64,000 bases of DNA from an uncultured Alphaproteobacteria bacterium (lineage in GTDB: Bacteria; Pseudomonadota; Alphaproteobacteria; RF32; CAG-239). Where the stretch lies: NCBI GenBank assembly GCA_934271715.1, contig CAKQRZ010000001.1:1-64000 (forward strand), written 5' to 3'. Shown here piece by piece: positions 1 through 6,129 of the stretch (position 1 is its first letter; the number at the start of each line of letters is the position of its first letter). Below the pieces are notes generated by a model. That model made no database searches, had not been told where the DNA came from, and was given only the letters and a program-made list of their open reading frames with translations. The position numbers were made by a program, and so were the translations under genes.

Positions 1-110
1 TGGTGGTAATTGCAAGAGTGTCCCACCCGATCCCATTCCGAACTCGGACGTTAAACCTCTTATCGCCTATGGTACTTCGTCTTAAGACGCGGGAGAGTCG
101 GTAGCTGCCA
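1..110 (+). rRNA. rrf: 5S ribosomal RNA (5' end at or just outside the window edge)
   Basis: The block contains the 5S signature CCCATTCCGAACTCGG and the late GGGAGAGTCGGTAGCTGCCA. The first bases (TGGTGG) pair with the terminal GCTGCCA, closing helix I, so the gene is complete or lacks only a base or two at the left. It is presumably the last gene of an rRNA operon lying outside the window, and a strong terminator follows. Confidence 0.93.
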
Positions 111-155
111 GTTCTTCTGATTACTGCTCCTTGTTTATTGTTTGTTTTATTTTTT

Positions 156-196
156 AATCCCCGCTTTGCTCAAACGCAAGCGGGGATTTTCTTTTT
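156..196 (+). terminator. Rho-independent terminator of the rRNA operon
   Basis: An 11-bp stem AATCCCCGCTT / AAGCGGGGATT is followed by TTTTCTTTTT, 46 nt after the 5S gene. Confidence 0.9.
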
Positions 197-750
197 CCGA
201 ACTTACTTTAAGGGGGTATATTCCCAAAAACGTGTTTGATCGAGATTCTCGTTCTAAATCTTTCCTCTTTCTTTGTTAAGAGAACCTTTTGATTCTATAT
301 CGTCTATCCTTATCATTCATTTAACTAGACTATATTTTTCTTTGGTGCTTATTTTCAAATTGTGGCACATCTATATTATAAAAGTTCTTTTACACTATAG
401 ATGTGTTTGATGTTTATAGTTGCTTTGCAGAAAAAACGTATTTATACGGGGATGAATGTTAAGGCGTTAGAATAACGCCGCTCTGCACTAAAAGTGCGGT
501 CAAATCGCAAAGTTTGCAGCGTTAATAGTACCACCAGTTTACTGGTTGATATCTATCTGAATTGTTGCTACCGTTTGCTAAAACTTATTTTTGCTTCTAA
601 ATATCAAAATAAATGTGATGTCGCGCTTCTTTTGCCACTTGCTTTATTTTTTGATTAAAACAATGCTGAGGCTCTTTTAAGAGTTTTTTTGCTTTATTCT
701 GTTTTTTATGGTATATATAACTAGGTGGTAACATTATAAGGTCTATAAAA
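197..750. other. Gene-free, A+T-rich stretch with several hairpins
   Basis: I see no gene here. Visible structure: a 10-bp inverted repeat (366-375 with 396-405, core ACATCTATA/TATAGATGT), a GGCGTTA/TAACGCC hairpin (463-479), a GCACT/AGTGC hairpin (485-497), CCAGT/ACTGG near 534-545, and a weak terminator-like CTCT/AGAG hairpin followed by seven T (672-690) about 60 nt before the next gene. It may be a transcribed leader of that gene. I could not match it to the leader RNA family found further on. Confidence 0.4.
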
Positions 751-1056
751 ATGCAAAAAATTTGGCAACAAGCGAAACGTATAATAATTTTTTTAAGTCT
801 TTGGGCTATCGTAACAGGTTTGACAGCTAGTGCTGTTTTTGCATTATTTAATTATTTTGCCAGTGATGAGCAAAAAACGCTGTTTAAGAATATGAAACTT
901 GAAGCATATTTAAGCGACTTGAGTTTTGTCAGCTTCTTAATCCTCTATATATTGGGTGTGCCGCTTTTAAGAAAATATATCAAAAATAATTGGCTGTTCA
1001 CACTTGCTTGCGTCCTTACCTATCTTCTGATTTTTATAATCCTGTTCTTTATATAA
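751..1056 (+). CDS. Small integral membrane protein, function unknown
   Basis: This 101-residue protein has three hydrophobic stretches (about residues 11-34, 55-72 and 80-101), with a short polar loop DEQKTLFKNMKLE between the first and second, and ends in its last membrane segment (IFIILFFI). There is no recognisable motif and no signal-peptide cleavage site. No good Shine-Dalgarno sequence precedes the ATG (GGTGGTAACATTATAAGGTC lies upstream). It stands alone between the rRNA terminator and the first pilin locus. I do not recognise the family. The coding call rests on length and regular membrane topology, so it could be spurious. Confidence 0.5.
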   Translation: MQKIWQQAKRIIIFLSLWAIVTGLTASAVFALFNYFASDEQKTLFKNMKLEAYLSDLSFVSFLILYILGVPLLRKYIKNNWLFTLACVLTYLLIFIILFFI

Positions 1057-1100
1057 TTTTTGCGTTTGTCGCCGTTTTCATAACTCCGTGGCTCTAATTG

Positions 1101-1134
1101 AATACAATTTCATTGCATTGTCTTAGTGTTGGAT
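1101..1134 (+). repeat. Copy 1 of a short hairpin repeat upstream of a leader-RNA promoter
   Basis: It contains AATACAAT, then GCATTGT, then TTAGTGTTGGAT. The same string of elements recurs at 2216-2257. Both copies lie upstream of a pilin-locus promoter, which suggests the two pilin loci arose by tandem duplication. Confidence 0.55.
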
Positions 1135-1190
1135 GCTTTTTGAAGTTGTGCTAGGTGTATTTGTTTTTTCTTTTGATTTATAAAATTTTC

Positions 1191-1219
1191 TTTACAACTC
1201 TTTTGTTTACAGATACTAT
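1191..1219 (+). promoter_or_regulatory. Sigma-70-type promoter of leader RNA copy 1
   Basis: TTTACA (-35), 17-bp spacer, TACTAT (-10). The expected start site, near 1226, is just before the first conserved hairpin of the leader RNA. The two sister leaders have matching promoters with the same 17-bp spacing. Confidence 0.6.
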
Positions 1220-1226
1220 ATTTTTG

Positions 1227-1410
1227 AAAGCGCAATAGTGCTTTTAGGGCGTCAGAAACCCTTTGTTTATCAGTCGTGTTAAACAACGACTTAAAATGTA
1301 TGTCGATATCTGTTGGTCGGATGTCGGCTGAATAAGGCTATGTGCTGAATAAGCCGAGCCGTTTGATAAACACGGTTTCTGAACATCCGCCCGCTATTTT
1401 GCAGCGGGTT
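1227..1410 (+). ncRNA. Structured 5' leader RNA (candidate riboregulator), copy 1
   Basis: Elements in order: hairpin AAAGCGC/GTGCTTT (1227-1244); long-range helix TCAGAAACC (1252-1260) with GGTTTCTGA (1374-1382), continued by TGTTTATCA (1264-1272) with TGATAAACA (1364-1372); hairpin GTCGT/ACGAC (1273-1290); CGGATGT (1318-1324) complementary to ACATCCG (1383-1389), forming a pseudoknot with the long helix; hairpin CGGCT/AGCCG (1325-1356); and a terminator-like hairpin CCCGCT/AGCGGG with 7-nt loop followed by TTTTGTTTTA (1390-1418). The same layout with different bases but preserved pairing occurs at 2543 and 31112. The optional hairpin found there between the third hairpin and the pseudoknot strand is missing here. 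The ligand or signal, if any, is unknown. Confidence 0.75.
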
Positions 1411-1446
1411 TTGTTTTATGTAACAAAATAAATGGAGTTTAGAAAT

Positions 1447-2082
1447 ATGTATAAGAATTTTGAAAAAGGCCGCAGTATGATAGAAATGTTAGGTGTACTA
1501 GCCATAATCGGCGTTTTATCCGTCGGCGGAATTGCCGGTTACTCCAAGGCCATGGAAAAGTTTAAGGTTAATAAGGCTATATCAGAATATTCAATGCTTA
1601 TTTTTGGTCTTATTGACCAAATAGAAAGTTTTCATTCCATTACCGGCAGTCTTTACGTCGGAGTTGTTGATGTTGCTATATCGGCTGGACTTATTCCAAA
1701 CAGTTGGAATAAATTAGATTCCATTAGTATAAATGATGCTTACGGAAATAGACTGCAACTGTTTGTCAACACATATGAAAAAACTTTTGTCATAGATTTT
1801 TATTTAGGCGGAACAACAAAACATGAAGATAATAAAATATATTCTGATAATTTTTCAACAAAACTATGCGAAGAATTATTCAGCAATCTGGCGGTACCAC
1901 TTCATTATGCTGTTAAATCTGTAGGTTTATTTCGTTCAAGTAATCAAAGTATTACATATAGAGGAGATAACTATTGCGTCAAATCAAGTGATTGTTTAAA
2001 TAATATGACATTATCGGAAATATACAATACTTGTTCGGCTTGCACAGAAAATGATGCCTGCTCTGTAGTGTTTACTTTTTAA
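1447..2082 (+). CDS. Type IV pilin-like protein (short-leader type)
   Basis: The protein is 211 residues from the chosen ATG. An in-frame ATG at 1432 exists, but GGAG inside ATGGAG is ideally placed (9 nt) for 1447. The N-terminus MYKNFEKG|RSMIEMLGVLAIIGVLSVG is a prepilin leader, cleaved after Gly, with Glu at mature position 5 and a hydrophobic helix, as in type IV pilins processed by PilD-like peptidase. The C-terminal domain is variable but carries the family signature RGDNYC then CLNNMTLSEI, CSAC and a final C near the end, suggesting disulfides in an exported domain. It is preceded by leader RNA copy 1. Whether it is a major pilin, minor pilin or pseudopilin cannot be told from sequence. 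Confidence 0.88.
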   Translation: MYKNFEKGRSMIEMLGVLAIIGVLSVGGIAGYSKAMEKFKVNKAISEYSMLIFGLIDQIESFHSITGSLYVGVVDVAISAGLIPNSWNKLDSISINDAYGNRLQLFVNTYEKTFVIDFYLGGTTKHEDNKIYSDNFSTKLCEELFSNLAVPLHYAVKSVGLFRSSNQSITYRGDNYCVKSSDCLNNMTLSEIYNTCSACTENDACSVVFTF

Positions 2083-2215
2083 AAATACATTTCAATAATC
2101 AACCTCTAAATTGGGAAAACGCTATTCTTCAGCGACCGCAGATGTGTTGCTTAGCTAATAGCATTAAAGTGATGATTTTGTGATTTACCGCATATTTACA
2201 CACAATTTAGGCACA

Positions 2216-2257
2216 AATACAATGCAAAAGAAATTTAGCATTGTATTAGTGTTGGAT
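2216..2257 (+). repeat. Copy 2 of the hairpin repeat upstream of a leader-RNA promoter
   Basis: Perfect 10-bp hairpin AATACAATGC / GCATTGTATT followed by AGTGTTGGAT. It matches the element at 1101-1134. Confidence 0.6.
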
Positions 2258-2371
2258 ATTTATTAGATGTCATTTGTTATAATCAACTCCATATCGCAGT
2301 TTTGTTTAATGTTGCCATATAATCTTAAAAATAGTTGCTTCATTTTAATTTGCCGGCTTTTTATTCTATGG

Positions 2372-2410
2372 CAGCCCTGTAATCAAAAATAATTTTAGAT
2401 TACAGGGCTG
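2372..2410 (+). terminator. Strong hairpin, probable terminator of the first pilin transcript
   Basis: A perfect 13-bp stem CAGCCCTGTAATC / GATTACAGGGCTG with a 13-nt A+T loop is followed by the T-rich TTGGATGTTTTTC. It lies about 290 nt past the first pilin stop codon and before the next promoter. Confidence 0.6.
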
Positions 2411-2507
2411 TTGGATGTTTTTCTAAGTTATTCCTTTATTATAACAAACAAAACTATTCCTTTTAGCAAACAATATTTTTTGAATTTTAATTTTTTTTCT
2501 TTTTTAT

Positions 2508-2536
2508 TTGCTTTTCATATCATTTGTTTTTATACT
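2508..2536 (+). promoter_or_regulatory. Sigma-70-type promoter of leader RNA copy 2
   Basis: TTGCTT (-35), 17-bp spacer, TATACT (-10). The expected start near 2543 coincides with the first conserved leader bases CAGCGC. Confidence 0.68.
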
Positions 2537-2542
2537 AAAAAC

Positions 2543-2794
2543 AGCGCAGTTGGCGCGGAGCTTTCAACGGCTCTTATCACATTCGGTGTTAGGATATAAC
2601 ATCGTTAAATTATCGGCTCTTCTCTATTGCCGATGATTAAATATATCCCCGATGCATAGCAATATGGTCGGGGAGCTTTTAGCGTATGTCCAAGAGCTAT
2701 ATAATTATCTCTGCAAAAATATAGCTTGAAAGGCTAGAAGAGTCATTTAATGTGATATGATTGTTGAACTCTCCGACCGCTTATTTTGAGCGGT
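2543..2794 (+). ncRNA. Structured 5' leader RNA (candidate riboregulator), copy 2
   Basis: Pairings: GCGC/GCGC hairpin (2544-2557); long helix TTCAAC (2563-2568) with GTTGAA (2763-2768) and TATCACATT (2575-2583) with AATGTGATA (2749-2757); hairpin CGGTGTTA/TAACATCG (2584-2604) abutting that helix; hairpin ATCGGC/GCCGAT (2612-2634); GGTCGGGGAG (2666-2675) with CTCTCCGACC (2769-2778), a pseudoknot; CTTTTAGC/GCTAGAAG (2676-2740); and a terminator-like ACCGCT/AGCGGT with 7-nt loop (2776-2794) sharing ACC with the pseudoknot strand. An alternative hairpin CCCCGA (2647-2652) with TCGGGG (2668-2673) would free that strand. The unpaired stretch GGATA and the segment ATATATCCCCGAT..AGCAATATGG are nearly identical in copy 3. 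No known riboswitch class was recognised. Confidence 0.78.
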
Positions 2795-2828
2795 TTTTGT
2801 GTAATTATTACTTTAAGGAGTTCATAAT

Positions 2829-3464
2829 ATGTCAAAAAAATCACAAATCGGCCGTTCTATGATAGAAATGCTCGGTGTGCTTGCGATAATCGGAGTGCTA
2901 AGCGTTGGCGGCATTGCCGGTTATTCTAAAGCTATGGAAAAATTCAAAATAAACAAGGCGATAGAAGAATACAGCTATTTAATTCAAGGATTAGTTGAAC
3001 ATCTGCATGAGATAAAATACCTTAGCCACGATGATACGCAAATTCCAATATATGAATACATACAAGCGGCACATTTAATACCGGAAACTTGGAAATTATC
3101 AGATCCAGTACTGACAGACGCCAACGGCAACACAATTTATGTGTTTTCGCAAAACGATAATCTGACCGTAAACTTCTATTTAGGCGGTATCACCAACACT
3201 ACCGGCGAAAACGTAACCACCTCTTTTTCAGATAAACTATGTGTAGCTTTATTCCAAAATCTGGGACAGCCATTGCATGAAGCTGTAACTTTAGCCCGCA
3301 CTTCTAAATGGGGGCATGGCAGCAAAGTTATATTCTTTTATGGCGATGCCTATTGCGGGGGAGATAAAAAGTGCCTGAAAGACGCTACATTATCAGAAAT
3401 GAAAGAAGCTTGCGGAATATGCGATAACACAAATTCTTGGTGTAATTTCACTTTAGAATTTTAG
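2829..3464 (+). CDS. Type IV pilin-like protein (short-leader type)
   Basis: The protein has 211 residues, with AAGGAG 9 nt before the ATG. The prepilin leader MSKKSQIG is followed by |RSMIEMLGVLAIIGVLSVG with Glu5, then YSKAMEKFKINKAIEEYSYL, shared almost word for word with the other family members. The rest diverges except for the C-terminal pattern FYGDAYC, CLKDATLSEM, CGIC and a last Cys. It lies directly downstream of leader RNA copy 2, whose terminator-like hairpin ends 34 nt before the start codon. A good terminator follows. Role as pilin or pseudopilin subunit is inferred from the signal sequence. Confidence 0.9.
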   Translation: MSKKSQIGRSMIEMLGVLAIIGVLSVGGIAGYSKAMEKFKINKAIEEYSYLIQGLVEHLHEIKYLSHDDTQIPIYEYIQAAHLIPETWKLSDPVLTDANGNTIYVFSQNDNLTVNFYLGGITNTTGENVTTSFSDKLCVALFQNLGQPLHEAVTLARTSKWGHGSKVIFFYGDAYCGGDKKCLKDATLSEMKEACGICDNTNSWCNFTLEF

Positions 3465-3480
3465 AAACCGGTAACAATCT

Positions 3481-3520
3481 AAAACAGCGGCAAATAATTC
3501 TTGCTGCTGTTTTAATTTTA
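3481..3520 (+). terminator. Rho-independent terminator after the second pilin gene
   Basis: A 13-bp stem (one G.U) AAAACAGCGGCAA / TTGCTGCTGTTTT is followed by TTTTAATTTTA. The tail runs into the stop codon of the convergent small reading frame. Confidence 0.82.
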
Positions 3521-3748
3521 GATATCCAAATTGTCTTGCATCCAATCAACAAGAACCACATCGTCATCAGCTATTAAACGATATAGTTTTACCGGCTTGC
3601 CGTTTTGATTTTATTGTTTAAAAACCCAAAACAAAAAAGTGTTTTCAATGCGATTACGCTGAATAGTGCTTTGGCTATGATAGACACAAGCCAGAGCAGC
3701 ATAAACCAGACCTAACGTCAGAACAACAATAAATTTAAGCTTCTTCAT
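3518..3748 (-). pseudogene. Small exported or membrane protein interrupted by an in-frame TAA
   Basis: The minus strand reads MKKLKFIVVLTLGLVYAALA (a signal-like segment), CVYHSQSTIQRNRIENTFLF, then WVFKQ, a TAA at codon 46, and resumes in the same frame as NQNGKPVKLYRLIADDDVVL followed by VDWMQDNLDI and a proper stop. Both halves look coding, so a nonsense mutation in a 76-codon gene is the simplest reading. Alternatively the functional product is only the 45-residue N-terminal part. The frame is too short for routine gene calls. No strong ribosome binding site (CTTTAAAG) precedes it. Function is unknown. Confidence 0.5.
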
Positions 3749-3950
3749 CTTTAAAGAATTTAATAATTACTAAATAATAAATTTTACAAACCTTATTATA
3801 GTCAAATGCAAAACATTTAGCAATAGCTAAAAAACAAACAATTATTTAAAAGTAAAAATCATATTTTTTGTCAAATTTTCTTGCAATCGAACCAAATTAT
3901 TGCTACAATATTTTTAGTTGTATTATAAAATATTCAAAGGAGCATAAATT

Positions 3951-6050
3951 ATGGGTGTGTTTGTTGATGCCAGCGGCAATGAAATAAGAGAAGTTACAGC
4001 CGAAAATATTGAAGACTATAAAAAATGGTTGCAAACAGATAAAAATCCGGATGTTTCTCATCTGTTTAATTCTAATGATGTTTCTTTAGCAGACCTTGCC
4101 GTATCGCCATATTTGGATGACAAACAAACAGCGGCCGCTGCAATGATGGTTTTTAGAGATGTCGCCCGCAATCCTGAGAAAAACAGATTGAATGAATATA
4201 TTGATTTAGCCAAGAAAAACCGTCCGGTTGTCGCTGAAAGCTGGATGTCTATGGTAAATTGGAGAGCTTTTGAAGATGTTTTACACACTATGGATAAACG
4301 TCCGGCAGCCGAAAATTTGGCATTCATGTTGGCTTCTATGGAGGCTCGCATCCCAAATGTAGACCATTACACTGGGAAACCCGATGATTTCAGCAAAATT
4401 TCAGGTGAAAACAAAAAATATGCTGAAGAATTGCTGAATCTGGCCGCTCCAGTTTATCTTAAAGGACGTTATGACGGAAGTGATCCTAAAACAAGCATTT
4501 CTTATATGTGCGTCAAAGGCTTGATTCAAAATGGTTCAATGATAAATTTAAAGACATCTAATGAAAACCGTGAAGTAATTTCAAAAGCCATTATGAACAA
4601 TGAATATCGTTATGTTCTAAAAAATTTAGAGGCTTTAAAAACAGAATATTTGAATGAGGAAATGCTGACGATACTTGCTCAAAAATATGCTCCGGCTCAA
4701 CAATATAAAGATACTAAAGGTGCCAAAACTCAAGCCGAGAAAAATGTCAACATTTTACCGAAGGGGTATCACAATTTCAAAAAAGCAGTTTTAAATCTGA
4801 TTAACAAACAAGACAAATACGACCGTTCGCGCTATGGTGAGGAAAGAGGTTTGAATGAACGCTATTTAGAAGTTTGTAAAAAAATTGATGTATCCGAAGG
4901 AATTGCCCGCAACCCTAAATGCATGGCCGGCTTATATTTGGAAACCGCCCGCAAAGATATTGAAGAAGGCCGTGCCGAACGTTTGGACAAAGCAGCCTTG
5001 GCTGATGTTTTAAAACACGATGACGGCAAATATCTGGCCATGCTGCCGCAGGAATTTGCGCAAAAAAATAAGAGCCTGATTGAACACTCTTTACCGGAAA
5101 AAGTAAAAATCAGATTAGCCGAACAAAATGTTGCCGGTGCATATAATTTTAGCATTGCTTCATTGGGAGAACGCAACCGCACAACTAAAGAAAATAAAAA
5201 GCTGGTAGAAAATCTGAACGCAGAGCAAGAAAAAATTGCACCGAAAATTGAAAGCTTGGCGAAATATAAAGAAGAAGAAAATAAGATTAAAAGCAAAGCG
5301 GATACTTTATCTAAAATATATACAAGAAAACAAGAAACCGTACAAGCCCTAAGAGATATACAATATGCTTTTGCCCAAATTCAAGATTGCCGAAAGAAAG
5401 GCGGTTCAGCTGCAGAAGAAACAGTTTTATCTGCCGAAGCAATAGAGCAGATTATGTCTGACAGATTGCAGGGTAAAAGGTCAGTTGTTCAAGAACCTGA
5501 ACATGGCTCATTGCCTTTGCTGTTTGGCCGCAAAGAAGAAAAAGAACGCCGTGAAAAATTGGCGGCAAAAATTGCAGACTTCAATAAATTGCTGGATAAA
5601 GAAATGCCAAAAATCGGAGAACGATACAGCGGTAAAATTCTAACAGCCTCAGCGCTTGCTGAAGCATCTATGGCTGCAAATCAAGCAGAGCGTGAATATT
5701 CGCAGGCATCTAGCAACTATTGGCAACAAAAACAAAATATTGGAAAAGTCAATGAACGTGAATTTGACAATTTAACCCAACGCAATAATTTTATTGAACA
5801 GGCGCGCGAGCGTATTCAAGAAAAGGAAACCAAGAAAAAAGAAGTTGTTAAAAAGTTAGTCGGCGTACCGGATAAAACCGCTGTACAGACTGTTCCGCAA
5901 AATGCCGAGAAAGCCGAAAAAGCACAAATTCGCCGACAAAACAAGCAGGTAGAAGATAAGTTGGTAACAAAAGAAAAAACTTTTGCCGGAAAATCTGATG
6001 CCGAAAAAGTCGGTCTGCAAAAGCAGCGTCAAAATCAAGCAATGCGCTGA
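3951..6050 (+). CDS. Large cytoplasmic coiled-coil protein, function unknown
   Basis: The protein has 699 residues and starts after AAAGGAG. It has no signal peptide or membrane segment. Residues 1-330 are mixed and mostly helical with Ala- and Asn-rich stretches. From about residue 400 it becomes highly charged, rich in Lys/Glu, with long predicted coiled coils (KENKKLVENLNAEQEKIAPK; REKLAAKIADFNKLLDKEMP), and the last 70 residues are low-complexity Lys/Gln/Glu. I recognise no enzymatic motif. It stands alone with its own terminator, flanked by a broken small gene and convergent parE. Size, isolation and coiled coils would suit a structural or effector-like protein, but nothing in the sequence proves this. 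Confidence 0.85.
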   Translation: MGVFVDASGNEIREVTAENIEDYKKWLQTDKNPDVSHLFNSNDVSLADLAVSPYLDDKQTAAAAMMVFRDVARNPEKNRLNEYIDLAKKNRPVVAESWMSMVNWRAFEDVLHTMDKRPAAENLAFMLASMEARIPNVDHYTGKPDDFSKISGENKKYAEELLNLAAPVYLKGRYDGSDPKTSISYMCVKGLIQNGSMINLKTSNENREVISKAIMNNEYRYVLKNLEALKTEYLNEEMLTILAQKYAPAQQYKDTKGAKTQAEKNVNILPKGYHNFKKAVLNLINKQDKYDRSRYGEERGLNERYLEVCKKIDVSEGIARNPKCMAGLYLETARKDIEEGRAERLDKAALADVLKHDDGKYLAMLPQEFAQKNKSLIEHSLPEKVKIRLAEQNVAGAYNFSIASLGERNRTTKENKKLVENLNAEQEKIAPKIESLAKYKEEENKIKSKADTLSKIYTRKQETVQALRDIQYAFAQIQDCRKKGGSAAEETVLSAEAIEQIMSDRLQGKRSVVQEPEHGSLPLLFGRKEEKERREKLAAKIADFNKLLDKEMPKIGERYSGKILTASALAEASMAANQAEREYSQASSNYWQQKQNIGKVNEREFDNLTQRNNFIEQARERIQEKETKKKEVVKKLVGVPDKTAVQTVPQNAEKAEKAQIRRQNKQVEDKLVTKEKTFAGKSDAEKVGLQKQRQNQAMR

Positions 6051-6066
6051 TAAAATGGACTAAATT

Positions 6067-6101
6067 AAAGAGCTTTTCTAAACCGGAAAAGCTCTTTTTT
6101 A
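6067..6101 (+). terminator. Terminator between the coiled-coil gene and convergent parE
   Basis: Stem AAAGAGCTTTTC / GAAAAGCTCTTT followed by T's. It lies 17 nt after the upstream stop codon. Confidence 0.85.
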
Positions 6102-6129
6102 TTACTTAGCAAACATCTGTGAACTAATT

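Larger units (their letters stand above)
2083..2507. other. Intergenic region between two pilin loci
   Basis: No gene is supported. A small open frame at 2411-2599 overlaps the next promoter and leader RNA and is not believed. The region holds the hairpin repeat at 2216-2257 and the strong hairpin at 2372-2410, both listed separately. Confidence 0.6.

Noticed and set aside
2411..2599. 62-codon plus-strand frame upstream of the second pilin
   Set aside because: Spans the promoter and first helices of the leader RNA; Phe/Ser/Leu composition reflects T-rich DNA.
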